Shown: positions 53,223 to 63,834, counted from the stretch's first letter. The stretch is DNA of 64,000 nt from Aquimarina sediminis (GCF_002895435.1 NZ_POYJ01000001.1:620001-684000), one strand, 5' to 3'. The notes: generated by a model from the sequence alone, not told the origin. Translations and numbers: made by a program.

Positions 53223-54317
53223 TTATACGTTAAATAGGAAATGCATCACATCTCCATCATTTACTACATATGTCTTTCCTTCTACTCCAAGTTTTCCGGC
53301 TTCTTTAACCTTAGATTCACTTCCATACTTTACAAAGTCTTCGTATTTAATAACTTCTGCACGAATAAAACCTTTTTCAAAATCAGTATGGATTACTCCT
53401 GCTGCTTGTGGTGCTGTGGCTCCTATATTAACCGTCCAGGCTCTTACCTCTTTTACTCCAGCCGTAAAGTAAGTTTGTTGATTTAGTAGCTTATAAGCCG
53501 CTCTAATCAATACTGATGCTCCAGGTTCTTCTAGTCCCATGTCTTGTAAAAACATCTGTCTTTCTTCATAGTCATCTAATTCTGTAATATCTGCTTCGGT
53601 ACCCACAGCCAAAACGATAACCTCAGCATTTTCAGAAGCGACAGTATCCTTTACTTTTTTCACATAATCATTACCATTAACAGCAGATCCTTCATCAACA
53701 TTACAAACATAAAGTACTGGTTTATCGGTGATAAACTGTAACGGCTGAACATAAGCCAAACGATCATCTTCAGAAATATCAATTGCTCTAACAGATATCC
53801 CGGCTTCTAACCCCTCTTTAAGTTGTAATAAAATTGCTTCTTCTTTCTGCGCTTCTTTATTTCCTGTTCTTGCTGCTCTTTTTACTTTATCCAGTTTTTT
53901 TTCTATACTTTCGAGATCCTTTAGTTGCAACTCAATATCAATAGTCTCTTTATCTCTAATCGGATCTATAGAGCCATCTACATGAACAATATTATCATTA
54001 TCAAAACAACGCAAAACATGTATAATAGCGTCTGTTTCTCTAATATTTCCTAAAAACTGATTTCCCAGTCCTTCTCCTTTACTTGCCCCTTTTACCAAAC
54101 CAGCAATATCAACAATTTCTACAGTTGCAGGAATTACACGTTCAGGAACAACTAATTCTTCTAATTTTTCTAATCTGGGGTCTGGTACATTAACAACCCC
54201 AATATTAGGCTCTATAGTACAAAATGGAAAATTAGCACTTTGTGCTTTGGCATTAGATAAACAATTAAACAATGTTGATTTTCCAACATTTGGTAATCCT
54301 ACGATTCCTGCTTTCAT
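53223..54317 (-). CDS. ychF: Redox-regulated ATPase YchF
   Basis: A 364-aa OBG-related ATPase that binds ribosomes and prefers ATP over GTP. G1 is GLPNVGKSTLFN (about 5-16); IVDIAGLVKGASKGEGLGNQFL (about 66-87) is the G3/switch region; the coiled-coil arm lies about 120-180 and the C-terminal TGS domain (about 280-364: TAPQAAGVIHTDFEKGFIRAEVI). All are typical. It is a single gene with its own terminator. Confidence 0.96.
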   Translation of the reverse strand: MKAGIVGLPNVGKSTLFNCLSNAKAQSANFPFCTIEPNIGVVNVPDPRLEKLEELVVPERVIPATVEIVDIAGLVKGASKGEGLGNQFLGNIRETDAIIHVLRCFDNDNIVHVDGSIDPIRDKETIDIELQLKDLESIEKKLDKVKRAARTGNKEAQKEEAILLQLKEGLEAGISVRAIDISEDDRLAYVQPLQFITDKPVLYVCNVDEGSAVNGNDYVKKVKDTVASENAEVIVLAVGTEADITELDDYEERQMFLQDMGLEEPGASVLIRAAYKLLNQQTYFTAGVKEVRAWTVNIGATAPQAAGVIHTDFEKGFIRAEVIKYEDFVKYGSESKVKEAGKLGVEGKTYVVNDGDVMHFLFNV

Positions 54318-54549
54318 AGTACGTATATTAATAGTAGATTGGGATATTCAAAAAAATAAATCCCATTTTTAAGAGTGCAAAGATAATGGTATTCATACAT
54401 AGTAAGCAAGTGTGAATACATAAGATTATATATTGGCTACTATCCCACAAAAATTAAAGTTTTAAAATGTCATTTTTGACGGATCCTTAGTCAAAGAATT
54501 TTAGTGTTTTTACATTTTTTGTATTTTTAGGCACCAACAAATAGAACAA

Positions 54550-55068
54550 ATGAAAATTTTAAAAACCCTAATCGCAGTTGTATTTGTAATCAGTACAGCT
54601 GCCAGTCACGCACAATCAGACGAAACCAAAGGAAAAGAAAATTCCTCAAAAGAAACTGTAACCAAAATTATTCGAATTAAAGGAGCCAATGGTGAAGAGA
54701 AAGTTATCAAAAAACAAGAAGTTATCACAAAAAAAAGTGAGATAAAATTTAATCCAGATGACGAAAACAAAACTAACCAATCTGCAACATACACAGATGA
54801 AGAAGTAGCTGTTGAAAAATCTCACACTTCTTCGGATATGGAAAGTTATACAATCACTTCTGACGATAAAGGCTTTATCATTACTTTATTAAACAAATCT
54901 GGAAATAAAGTTACCAAAGTAAGACCACTTAGCAATGGGTATTACATTGTCAACTCTGGAGATAACAATAACTGCATTGGACACTTTGACAAAGACAAAA
55001 ACTTAATTCTGGAAACCTATGATTCAGAAACGGATGAAGTAATATCAACTGTTTACAAAGCGAATTAG
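54550..55068 (+). CDS. Exported hypothetical protein, 172 aa
   Basis: A signal peptide covers about 1-21 (TLIAVVFVISTAASHAQ). The mature protein is Lys/Glu/Ser-rich in its first half (SDETKGKENSSKETVTKI) and has a beta-rich C-terminal part (ESYTITSDDKGFIITLLNKSGNK; GYYIVNSGDNNNCIGHFDKD). I recognise no family. It is a single gene with a strong terminator and an AT-rich promoter region, upstream of a TonB receptor gene but not co-transcribed with it. Confidence 0.7.
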   Translation: MKILKTLIAVVFVISTAASHAQSDETKGKENSSKETVTKIIRIKGANGEEKVIKKQEVITKKSEIKFNPDDENKTNQSATYTDEEVAVEKSHTSSDMESYTITSDDKGFIITLLNKSGNKVTKVRPLSNGYYIVNSGDNNNCIGHFDKDKNLILETYDSETDEVISTVYKAN

Positions 55069-55108
55069 TTAGACAAAACTAAAAACGTAAGGTATAAATA
55101 CCTGAATA

Positions 55109-55138
55109 AAAGACCGAACTATCCAAGTTCGGTCTTTC
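55109..55138. terminator. Terminator of the 172-aa gene
   Basis: AAAGACCGAACT / AGTTCGGTCTTT hairpin with a short loop, about 40 nt after the stop. A T run follows only weakly (TTTCTAT). Confidence 0.75.
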
Positions 55139-55229
55139 TATATAGCGTTAAAATTGTATGTAATTATATAAGTAATAGCTTCCTTTTAGATATATTTATA
55201 GAACACAATCGTTTTTAATTTATACTTTT

Positions 55230-57851
55230 ATGAAAAAACTCACATTTATTTTGTTTAGCTTATTCGCCTGTTTGTCTTTTAGCCAACAGGTTGTAACAGG
55301 TACGGTTACAGACTCTTCTGGAACTCCATTGCCGTATGTAAATATTGTAGAAAAGGGATCTACAAAGGGAACTACAACAGATGATCAAGGTAACTATTCT
55401 ATTGCTATAGATGCAAATGCAATCCTTGTATACAGCTATATTGGTTTTGAAACACAAGAAATAGAAGTCGGAACACAAGAAAAAATTGATGTCATATTAT
55501 TAGACGGAGAAGCATTAGGTACTATAGTCGTAGTGGGTTCAAGAAGCCCTAAGCGAACTGCCACCGATACTCCTGTAGCTATTGATATTATTGACATGCA
55601 AGATATTATCACCAAAAGTGGTAAAATAGAAATTAATGAACTTTTGCAATACACTGCTCCTTCTTTTAATGCAAATAAGCAATCGGGATCAGATGGTGCC
55701 GATCATATTGATCCGGCAACACTGCGTGGTTTAGGACCAGATCAGACATTAGTTTTGATTAATGGAAAAAGAAGGCATTCTTCTTCCTTAATTAATATTT
55801 TTGGAACCAGAGGAAGAGGGAATTCAGGTACTGATCTAAATGCAATACCAGCATCTTCTATCAAAAGAATTGAAGTGTTAAGAGATGGTGCTGCGGCCCA
55901 ATATGGATCAGATGCAATTGCCGGCGTTATTAATATTGTATTAAAAACTAATGTAAATAAACTTACTGGGAGTATCAGTTATGGAGCATATAACACTAAT
56001 GCCAAAGGTGATTTTCCTGCGGGGACTCCTAATACCGATGGAAATCGTCTAGACACAAAAAATGATGGAAATCGCATCGCTGATGACAAAAATTTTGATG
56101 GTGGATCGGTAAAGATTACGGCTAACTACGGTGTAGAAGTTGGTGAGGGAGGATATGCAAACTTCACTACTGAATTTCTAAGTAAAAATAAAACATTGCG
56201 ACCAGGTTTTGATTTTAGAAGAGGTTTTGGAGAAGCCGCAATTGATGGATTTAATTTCTTTGCTAATGCTGCAATTCCTTTATCACAAAAAACAGAATTG
56301 TATGCCTTTGGAGGAAGAAATTATCGTGATACTGATGCTTTTGCATTTACGCGTAATGATGGAGCACGGGTTGTTACAGCAATTTTCCCTAATGGTTTTA
56401 CACCAAGAATAACATCTAATATAATCGATAATTCGGTTTCTGCAGGAGTTAGAACCGAAACCGAAGGTGGTTGGAAAATTGATATTAACAATACCTGGGG
56501 GAAAAACAATTTTCATTATTTCATCAAAGGAACTTTAAACGCTTCTCTGGGGATCTCATCCCCTACTGATTTTGATGCTGGAGGGCATAGCCTAAGTCAA
56601 AATACTACAAGTCTTGATTTTTCCAAATACTATCCAAATATTCTTAATGGACTAAATATTGCGTTTGGTACAGAATATAGAACTGAAAATTTTGAAATTT
56701 TTGCCGGAGAAGAAGGCTCATATGCTACTTACGACGTCATTGGTCTACCTATAACTAATCCTGCAACACAAATCCAACCCACAGACCCTATTTCTGGAGA
56801 TTTACGACCTGGTGGGTCTCAAGGGTTTCCAGGATATAGTCCTTCAAATGAAGTGGATCGTTCAAGATCTAACCTATCAGTTTATGCCGATGCCGAATTA
56901 GATATTACTGATCGCTTTTTATTAGGAGCTGCTGCAAGATTTGAAGAATATAGTGATTTTGGAAGTACAACCAATGGAAAATTAGCTTTCAGGATCAAGG
57001 CTACAGAGGAGATTAATATTCGAGGATCTGTAAGTACCGGCTTTAGAGCTCCTTCACTTGCTCAAATATATTACAATCTTAGATTTACCGACTTTCAAGG
57101 GGGTGTAGCTACAGAGACCCTATTATCTGCTAATAATAGTCCTGTTACTGCTTCTTTTGGAATTAATCAATTAGAAGAAGAAACTGCAATAAATGGTGCC
57201 TTAGGAGCAACTGCAACCTTTGGTGGCTTCACTGCTACAGTAGATGGGTATTATATTAGTGTTAAAGACAGAATTGTATTGACAGGAACATTTGCCGCCC
57301 CTCAAATACCAAATGTTGCCGAGGCACAATTTTTTGCAAATGGCGTAGACACAGAAACTATTGGTTTAGACCTGATTTTATCTTGGAAAGGTAATTTTGA
57401 TTTTGGAAATATCTCTGCAACATTAGCTGGAAACATTAATGACATGAAGATAGATGATGTTAATAATGGAACCCTGGACGAGGCTACCTTTTTTGGCGAA
57501 AGAGAGAAAGCTTTTTTATTAGCCTCTGCTCCAGAAAGTAAGTTTTCTTTTAATGCAAATTATAATAAAGATAAGTTTAATGCAGGTATTGGTCTTACTC
57601 ATTTTAGTGAAATAACACTTATTGATTTTGCAGATACCGAAGACATATATGGAGCTAAAATTACTGCTGACCTTAATTTAGGCTATAAATTAAATAAAAA
57701 CCTTAAACTTACTGTTGGAGGAAACAATATATTTAATGAGTATCCTGATCAACAAAATGATGGCGAAACAGAAGCCGGTGGTTATTGGGATGCTGTTCAA
57801 ATGGGCTTTGGCGGAGCGTATTACTATGCCCGGTTAGATTTTAATTTCTAA
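55230..57851 (+). CDS. TonB-dependent receptor
   Basis: An 873-aa outer-membrane receptor: signal peptide about 1-18 (FILFSLFACLSFSQ), carboxypeptidase-like N-domain (about 20-90: GTVTDSSGTPLPYVNIVEKG, VYSYIGFETQEIEV), plug (about 110-230: LRGLGPDQTLVLINGKRRHSS, YGSDAIAGVINIVL) and barrel ending in LDFNF. The plug/barrel features LINGKRRHSSSL and SSIKRIEVLRDGAAAQYGSDA match the class shared with its paralogue 340 nt downstream. No SusD gene is present. Substrate unknown. Confidence 0.93.
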   Translation: MKKLTFILFSLFACLSFSQQVVTGTVTDSSGTPLPYVNIVEKGSTKGTTTDDQGNYSIAIDANAILVYSYIGFETQEIEVGTQEKIDVILLDGEALGTIVVVGSRSPKRTATDTPVAIDIIDMQDIITKSGKIEINELLQYTAPSFNANKQSGSDGADHIDPATLRGLGPDQTLVLINGKRRHSSSLINIFGTRGRGNSGTDLNAIPASSIKRIEVLRDGAAAQYGSDAIAGVINIVLKTNVNKLTGSISYGAYNTNAKGDFPAGTPNTDGNRLDTKNDGNRIADDKNFDGGSVKITANYGVEVGEGGYANFTTEFLSKNKTLRPGFDFRRGFGEAAIDGFNFFANAAIPLSQKTELYAFGGRNYRDTDAFAFTRNDGARVVTAIFPNGFTPRITSNIIDNSVSAGVRTETEGGWKIDINNTWGKNNFHYFIKGTLNASLGISSPTDFDAGGHSLSQNTTSLDFSKYYPNILNGLNIAFGTEYRTENFEIFAGEEGSYATYDVIGLPITNPATQIQPTDPISGDLRPGGSQGFPGYSPSNEVDRSRSNLSVYADAELDITDRFLLGAAARFEEYSDFGSTTNGKLAFRIKATEEINIRGSVSTGFRAPSLAQIYYNLRFTDFQGGVATETLLSANNSPVTASFGINQLEEETAINGALGATATFGGFTATVDGYYISVKDRIVLTGTFAAPQIPNVAEAQFFANGVDTETIGLDLILSWKGNFDFGNISATLAGNINDMKIDDVNNGTLDEATFFGEREKAFLLASAPESKFSFNANYNKDKFNAGIGLTHFSEITLIDFADTEDIYGAKITADLNLGYKLNKNLKLTVGGNNIFNEYPDQQNDGETEAGGYWDAVQMGFGGAYYYARLDFNF

Positions 57852-57876
57852 AGACTCAAATTTTAGATTTCAAGAT

Positions 57877-57916
57877 AAGGCTATTTAAAAAGTAAACTTT
57901 CTAAATAGCCTTTTTT
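57877..57916 (+). terminator. Terminator between the two TonB receptors
   Basis: AAGGCTATTTA / TAAATAGCC stem followed by TTTTTT. It separates the two receptor genes into own units, in spite of their similarity. Confidence 0.85.
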
Positions 57917-58191
57917 GTATACTTCCCTCTCCTTCTCATCAAAAAGCATTGATTGTTTTTTACGCTTAATGCCAACTACTTTTTTTCAGAAATTCATAAT
58001 TAAACCAGCACCAAACCGAATTCTTCTCATTTTTCATTAAGATAAGATTAGTAAAAAAAATGCAGTTTTTTACGGTTTTACCATACTTTTATTGAAAAAT
58101 CAATAAAATTTTATGTTAAATACTGCAATTTAAATATATTTAGCCCACAAATCATTTTGAACACACAAACATCTTAACATAAAATCATCAT

Positions 58192-61011
58192 ATGAAAAAA
58201 CTCGCAATTACCTTAATCGTATTATGCACTAGTCTGTGCTATTCGCAACAGACAGTAAGCGGAGTCGTCACAGACTCTGATGGTTCTCCACTACCCGGAG
58301 TAAATATTATTGAAAAAGGAACCAGTAATGGTTCTACCACTGATTTTGATGGTAAATATAGCATCGATGTTAGTCCTGAAGGCACTCTGGTTTTTAGCTA
58401 TATTGGCTTCAATACCAAGGAAGTTCCTGTTAACTCACAAACTACTATTAATGTTTCATTAAGTAGTGGAGCAGAACTTGAAGAAGTAATTCTGGTAGGA
58501 TCCAGAGCATTACCAAGAAGTAATACTACTTCTTCTCTCCCTGTTGATGTATTACCCGCAAAAGAGCTGGCTTCGACAGGTCAAATTACCTTTGACAAAG
58601 CGCTACAGTATAAAATACCATCTTTTAACACGGTACAAACACCAGTTAACGATGCTACTTCTTTATTAGATCCTTATGAAATCAGAAATATGGGACCTAG
58701 TAGAACTTTGATTCTAATTAATGGAAAACGTAAAAATTTAAGTGCTCTACTCTATACTCAAACTTCTCCAGGAAGAGGAGAAACAGGATCTGATATTTCT
58801 GCCATACCAACAGACGCAATAAAACGAGTAGAAATACTAAGAGATGGTGCATCTGCACAGTATGGATCAGATGCTATTGCTGGAGTAATGAATATTATCC
58901 TAAAAGATAGTCATGATGAAGGATCTGTAACTCTTAAATCAGGAATAACATCTGAAGGAGATGGAGAAACAATAGGAATAAGCCTAAATAATGGTGCTTC
59001 TATTGGTGAAGATAAAGGCTTCTTTAATTATACAGCAGATTTTTCTAAAGTAAGTCTAGCTAACAGACCAGGAACTGTAGATGCTCAGGGAGAGTTTAAT
59101 GACTTTTTTGATGATGAGATACCTCAACCAATAACTTTACAAGATGTACAGGATTTTTTAGCTCTAAAACCTGATGCTGGTAACATTAACGGCTCTCCAG
59201 AAACTTCAGCAGCTAAATTTTTGGTAAACGGTGGATACGATATTAATGAGAATACTCAGATATATATGAATGCTGCTTATGTCTATAAAAAAGTAAACAG
59301 TTTTGCTAATTACAGAACACCTTACTGGAGAACAGAATCTGAATTTCCATATCTAGCAGATTTTTTCCCAGATGGACCAAATGGTTCTTATATTGGATAT
59401 GTACCTACTTTTGAAGGAGATCTTAATGATTACAATGCTACAATTGGGTTTAAAACCATAAAAAACGGTTGGAATTATGATTTGAGTTATACTACCGGTG
59501 GGAATACACAAACCTATACTGTAAATAACTCCCACAACCGTAATGTAGTACTATCTCCATCTACATGGATTGACGCCAATGATAATGGTCTCGTAGATCT
59601 TGGTGAAATCACAGAGGGTTCTGAATTGTATAGAGAAAACAGTCCTATCTCTTTTGATCCGGGAGGAACAGGTTTTAGACATAGTGTAGGAAATATTGAT
59701 GTTGCCAAACTAATATCAGATCAAATTAGTATTGGTTTTGGAGCAGAGTTTAGAACAGAAACTTTTGAAATTATAGAAGGAGATTTAGCTTCTTACGACG
59801 GTGGAGGAGCAGATTCTTTTGCGGGTAACAGACCTGAAAACTCTGGGAAATTTAACCGCTATAACTTTGGTGGATACTTTGATGTTTCTGCAGACATTAC
59901 AGAGGATTTTCTTGTTAATGGTACTGTGAGATTAGAGGATTATAGTGATTTTGGTGAAGCATTTGTATGGAAATTAAGTTCTCGATATAAATTCTTACAA
60001 GACAAACTAACATTTAGAGCATCTATTTCTACAGGATTTAGAGCACCAACGCTTCATCAGATTTATACTCAAAAAGCTCAGTATAGCTTTGTTCCGGGTG
60101 AAGGAATACAGGTTGGAGGTTTAGTCAATAATGTTTCTCCACAAGCAAGACTTCTAAATCTAGATAAATTGGATGCAGAAGAGTCAACAAATATCACAGT
60201 AGGTATTGGAGCAAAAATCAATCGAAACATAAACTTTACTATTGATTATTACAATATAGAGGTAAAAGACAGAATCGTTCTAGGTTCTGAAGTTGCGCCT
60301 CCTGCTGGTCCTGCGTTTGAAGGATTATCTGACTTAAGTTTCTTTGTAAATGCCATTGATACCCGTACATCTGGGATTGACCTGGTAGCAAATTATAGAG
60401 ATATAGCACTAGCAAATGGTACGTTAGGATTTAGTCTATCTGGAAATTATACAATAGAAAATGACCGAGAAGGAAATGTAAAAGACCCTGCATTTTTAGC
60501 AGGAACAGGTCAATCCGTAGTGAACGATACCCAAGAAGCTTTATTTTTTACTTCTCGACCAGAATATAAAGCAATATTAGGTGCTAACTACGACATTGGT
60601 AAATTTAATTTTTCTTTAAACAATACTTTGTTTGGTCCTACCAGATTTAAAAATCAAGGCTTACAAGATTTAGAATCTCTGGTTGGCGGTAATCCAGCTA
60701 ATAGTGACGGAAAATCTGACCTAAGCGTCGAATTTATGACCAAGATTGTAACTGATTTGGGTATAAATTATAACGCAACAGATAAATTAACAATTTCTGC
60801 AAACATAAATAACCTTTTGAACGTACTGCCAGAATGGGAACTTAAATCACTTACGGCAACAGGAGATGCTGTACTAAACGATGCTGCTGCTACCAAAACG
60901 GCATCAAATCTCATTACTTTTAATCAAAGATATTCGCAAATGACGTATGACGGATATCATTTTAGTCAATTAGGAACCATGTTCAATTTATCAATAAATT
61001 ATAAGCTATAG
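58192..61011 (+). CDS. TonB-dependent receptor, paralogue
   Basis: A 939-aa receptor with the same build as its upstream paralogue: signal peptide (LIVLCTSLCYSQ), N-domain (VSGVVTDSDGSPLPGVNIIEKG, FSYIGFNTKEV), plug (IRNMGPSRTLILINGKRKNLS; ILRDGASAQYGSDAIAGVMNI) and barrel ending in FNLSINYKL. It shares the core QYGSDAIAGV block with the upstream gene but differs in loops (about 66 aa longer), so the ligands may differ. It has its own upstream AT-rich region of 280 nt and its own terminator. Confidence 0.93.
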   Translation: MKKLAITLIVLCTSLCYSQQTVSGVVTDSDGSPLPGVNIIEKGTSNGSTTDFDGKYSIDVSPEGTLVFSYIGFNTKEVPVNSQTTINVSLSSGAELEEVILVGSRALPRSNTTSSLPVDVLPAKELASTGQITFDKALQYKIPSFNTVQTPVNDATSLLDPYEIRNMGPSRTLILINGKRKNLSALLYTQTSPGRGETGSDISAIPTDAIKRVEILRDGASAQYGSDAIAGVMNIILKDSHDEGSVTLKSGITSEGDGETIGISLNNGASIGEDKGFFNYTADFSKVSLANRPGTVDAQGEFNDFFDDEIPQPITLQDVQDFLALKPDAGNINGSPETSAAKFLVNGGYDINENTQIYMNAAYVYKKVNSFANYRTPYWRTESEFPYLADFFPDGPNGSYIGYVPTFEGDLNDYNATIGFKTIKNGWNYDLSYTTGGNTQTYTVNNSHNRNVVLSPSTWIDANDNGLVDLGEITEGSELYRENSPISFDPGGTGFRHSVGNIDVAKLISDQISIGFGAEFRTETFEIIEGDLASYDGGGADSFAGNRPENSGKFNRYNFGGYFDVSADITEDFLVNGTVRLEDYSDFGEAFVWKLSSRYKFLQDKLTFRASISTGFRAPTLHQIYTQKAQYSFVPGEGIQVGGLVNNVSPQARLLNLDKLDAEESTNITVGIGAKINRNINFTIDYYNIEVKDRIVLGSEVAPPAGPAFEGLSDLSFFVNAIDTRTSGIDLVANYRDIALANGTLGFSLSGNYTIENDREGNVKDPAFLAGTGQSVVNDTQEALFFTSRPEYKAILGANYDIGKFNFSLNNTLFGPTRFKNQGLQDLESLVGGNPANSDGKSDLSVEFMTKIVTDLGINYNATDKLTISANINNLLNVLPEWELKSLTATGDAVLNDAAATKTASNLITFNQRYSQMTYDGYHFSQLGTMFNLSINYKL

Positions 61012-61032
61012 TAAGATTTAGTTTAAGTGTTG

Positions 61033-61077
61033 CAAAATCCTTTGTTTATATCTATAAATGAAGGATTTTGTTTTTTT
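61033..61077 (+). terminator. Terminator of the second TonB receptor
   Basis: CAAAATCCTT (61033-61042) pairs with AAGGATTTTG (61061-61070) across an 18-nt loop, followed by TTTTTTT. Confidence 0.8.
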
Positions 61078-61143
61078 AATAGTTTTTAACATTAAAATCT
61101 TTGATTTTATTAACCTTTTCAATGGGCAGAGTCCTATTTTTGC

Positions 61144-62406
61144 ATGAAATTTAGCATTGAAGCATTCATGAAAGATTTAACCCGTTACTTCTACAACCTT
61201 TTTGTCTCCAAAGGCTTTTCTGAAAACACTGCAGAATATTTAAACCTTCTTATAGGCATATGTATACTTGTTCTTTCTCTTTTCATTCTCGACCTGATTA
61301 TGAAAAAAGTGATTGTAGGAATCTTTAAAAGCTACGCCTCAAAATCAAAAAATACCTTTGATGACCACCTGGTAAAAAATAAGACTTTTGATTATTTAGC
61401 TCATATAGTGCCATTGTCCCTAACAGTCTGGATAGTTCCTATGCTATTTGTTGCATTTCCCACAGCCGAGAAATATTTAGAAACACTCTTCCATATTATG
61501 GTCATCGTATTGACTATTTGGATTTTGAGAAGCATCCTTAGAACGTTTAGAGATTTTTTAAAATCTTTAGAGTCTTTTAAAGATAAACCTATTGATAGCT
61601 ATGTACAGGTATTTATGATATTTGTATGGTTTATTGGTGGCATTTTTATTTTCTCGTCCATGACTGGTAAATCTATCTGGACATTTTTAACCGCTCTTGG
61701 TGCTATGTCTGCTGTAATCCTATTAATATTTAAAGATACCATTTTGGGGTTTGTAGCCAGTATTCAAGTAGCTGTTAATGATACCGTAAGGATTGGAGAT
61801 TGGATCACCATGGAAAAATTTGGCGCCGATGGAGATGTCATCGAAATAAATTTATCTTCTGTAAAAGTTCAGAATTTTGATAAAACCATAACCACCATAC
61901 CAACTTATTATCTTACTTCTCAATCGTTTAAAAACTGGAGAGGTATGATGAACTCGGGAGGTAGAAGAATCAAAAGAGCACTATTAGTCAAGACATCGAG
62001 TATTTCTTTTTTGTCTGTAGAAGATCTTGAGAAACTTAAAAAAATAGAGCTCTTAGAAGACTATCTCAACACGGTACAAAGTCAGATAGATACTCATAAT
62101 CAAGAAAACAATATTAACAAAAGTGTCTTGATGAATGGAAGAAACCTTACTAATATGGGAGTTTTTAGAACTTATGTCGAGTTATACCTAGAGAATCACC
62201 CTTATATCAATAAAGAAATGACGATTATGAGTCGCCAACTTCCTCCTTCTGCTCAAGGCACACCTCTAGAAATATACGCCTTTAGTAATAATAAGGTTTG
62301 GAAAAATTATGAGAAAATTATGGCTGATATTTTTGATCACTTACTATCGGCTATCCCCTATTTCAAACTAGAGGTATTTGAATTAAATTATCATTTTAAA
62401 AAATAA
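61144..62406 (+). CDS. MscS-type mechanosensitive channel (YbdG-like)
   Basis: A 420-aa membrane protein with about five N-terminal segments (about 30-50, 78-98, 115-135, 155-175, 178-205). The pore-lining helix and beta domain show TALGAMSAVILLIFKDTILGFVASIQ, RIGDWITMEKFGADGDVIEI and IPTYYLTSQSFKNWRGMMNSGGRRIKR. The last stretch is characteristic of the YbdG branch. It acts as osmotic safety valve. It is followed by a DUF3817 gene 23 nt downstream, likely co-transcribed. Confidence 0.92.
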   Translation: MKFSIEAFMKDLTRYFYNLFVSKGFSENTAEYLNLLIGICILVLSLFILDLIMKKVIVGIFKSYASKSKNTFDDHLVKNKTFDYLAHIVPLSLTVWIVPMLFVAFPTAEKYLETLFHIMVIVLTIWILRSILRTFRDFLKSLESFKDKPIDSYVQVFMIFVWFIGGIFIFSSMTGKSIWTFLTALGAMSAVILLIFKDTILGFVASIQVAVNDTVRIGDWITMEKFGADGDVIEINLSSVKVQNFDKTITTIPTYYLTSQSFKNWRGMMNSGGRRIKRALLVKTSSISFLSVEDLEKLKKIELLEDYLNTVQSQIDTHNQENNINKSVLMNGRNLTNMGVFRTYVELYLENHPYINKEMTIMSRQLPPSAQGTPLEIYAFSNNKVWKNYEKIMADIFDHLLSAIPYFKLEVFELNYHFKK

Positions 62407-62429
62407 ATAAACTAGTAAATATAAATTAT

Positions 62430-62717
62430 ATGATTCCCAGCTTTAGAATAATTAGTTATCTAGAAGGTATTTCATACCTACTTATCTTATTTGTAACCAT
62501 GCCCTTAAAATATATGTTCGATTCTCCAGAACCAAATCAAGTAATAGGGATGGCTCATGGTTTTCTTTTTCTAATTTATATTGTATTTGCTTTTTTGGTA
62601 AAACCCGAAAAACAATGGAATAACAAAACACTGGCAATTGTCTTACTTTGCTCTATCATCCCTTTTGGAACCTTTTGGATGGATAAAAAGTATCTTGGTA
62701 AAGTGGCTAAAGCGTAG
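62430..62717 (+). CDS. DUF3817 family membrane protein
   Basis: A 95-aa protein with three membrane segments (SYLEGISYLLILFVTMPLKYM, about 9-29; MAHGFLFLIYIVFAF, about 42-56; TLAIVLLCSIIPFGTFWMDKK, about 67-87). The EGxSYLxLLxxxMPLKY and GxxHGxLFxxY patterns are typical of DUF3817. Function not established. It lies 23 nt after the MscS gene, same strand. Confidence 0.9.
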   Translation: MIPSFRIISYLEGISYLLILFVTMPLKYMFDSPEPNQVIGMAHGFLFLIYIVFAFLVKPEKQWNNKTLAIVLLCSIIPFGTFWMDKKYLGKVAKA

Positions 62718-62821
62718 ATAAATTAAGAAGCTACACTAATCTAATACTTGAAAATAGGAAATTGCCTCAATATATGGTGTTTATATTTTGGTATTGTGTA
62801 TAAATTTAAAAAAAGTAAATA

Positions 62822-63355
62822 TTGACAAAAAAAGACACTAAAATTGCAATTTTTAGTGGTTTTGTAGGAATCGTTTTCACAGCCATTTATGATTTGATTA
62901 AATCAAGACCAATATTATCAACGTTTTGGGATGGATTAAAATGGATATGGAAGAATATCTTTGAGTTTGAATTAACTGTCTGGCAAGTTTTATTAGCTCT
63001 AAGCATATTAATTTTAATTCTTTACCTCCTAAGTTTGAGAAATAATGATGATGAGGTTATCGAAAATGAATTTGATTGGAGTTCGTACGATAAAGATAAA
63101 ATACACAATATGGAATGGAGTTGGTATTGGGAAAAGAATGTTTTGGACGGAAAATGGAACGTAAAAGACTTAAGACCAATTTGTAATTCTTGTGGAACAA
63201 AAATGCATCTCTCAAATTCTTCTTGGTCATCAGAATATTCAGAATGTCCTAGATGCGAATTAAAATATCACGAACAAAAAGATTTGACTAAAATTGAGGC
63301 AGTTATCATTGACAATGTTCAAAGAGGTATTTACCCGAAAAATATTGAAAAATGA
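62822..63355 (+). CDS. Membrane protein with C-terminal zinc ribbon, 177 aa
   Basis: No named family recognised. Two membrane segments (about 8-26 and 52-72) are followed by an acidic soluble part and a Cys4 zinc ribbon: Cys121-x2-Cys124 in CNSCGTKMHL and Cys142-x2-Cys145 in CPRCELKYH. The start is TTG 62822, with no ATG nearby. Its stop overlaps the next start by 4 bp (ATGA), so it is coupled to the DUF4265 gene. The gene pair sits in what looks like a cassette-type segment after the conserved MscS genes. Confidence 0.65.
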   Translation: MTKKDTKIAIFSGFVGIVFTAIYDLIKSRPILSTFWDGLKWIWKNIFEFELTVWQVLLALSILILILYLLSLRNNDDEVIENEFDWSSYDKDKIHNMEWSWYWEKNVLDGKWNVKDLRPICNSCGTKMHLSNSSWSSEYSECPRCELKYHEQKDLTKIEAVIIDNVQRGIYPKNIEK

Positions 63356-63834
63356 CTGAAATAGAAAATAAATACGAAAAGATTTTATTCAAATACCATA
63401 GCAATATCTTGGACGAATTGACCGTGGAAACAATGTGGGCAGAGGAAATTGATAAAAACAAAGGAATATACAAATTGGATAATATTCCATTTTATGGTCC
63501 ATTGATTGCGACAGATGATGAATTCTATGCAGAATTTGACGAATCGGAACAAATGCTTACTTATCAAAAAACGACCAAACACTCCGGAAATTCTATTGTA
63601 TTAGTCATAATAACCCAAGATGGATTTGACAAAGAAATTATACGAGACCGATTTAAAGAATTGAATTGTACATCCGAGGGGCTTAACGAATCGTACTTTT
63701 CTATGGAGATTTTGAAAAATGTAAATTATTTTGAAATCCAAAAGTTACTGGTGGAATATGAGAATGATGGAATTTTAGAATATGCAGAACCTTGTCTTTC
63801 GGAAAAACATCAAGCAGATTTAAAATACAACTAG
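63352..63834 (+). CDS. DUF4265 family protein
   Basis: A 160-aa cytoplasmic protein that matches DUF4265: KILFKYHSNILDELTVETMWAEEIDKNKGIYKLDNIPFYGP (about 9-49), then DEFYAEFDESEQMLTYQKT and the SGNSIVLVIIT stretch. The family has no established role but is frequent in variable regions and next to toxin-like genes. The start overlaps the stop of the preceding membrane protein gene by 4 bp. A palindromic spacer follows 12 nt after the stop. Confidence 0.8.
   Translation: MTEIENKYEKILFKYHSNILDELTVETMWAEEIDKNKGIYKLDNIPFYGPLIATDDEFYAEFDESEQMLTYQKTTKHSGNSIVLVIITQDGFDKEIIRDRFKELNCTSEGLNESYFSMEILKNVNYFEIQKLLVEYENDGILEYAEPCLSEKHQADLKYN

Noticed and set aside
55230-61011. SusC/SusD-type polysaccharide utilisation locus
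   Set aside because: No SusD-like lipoprotein, glycoside hydrolase or sugar regulator is next to the two receptors.
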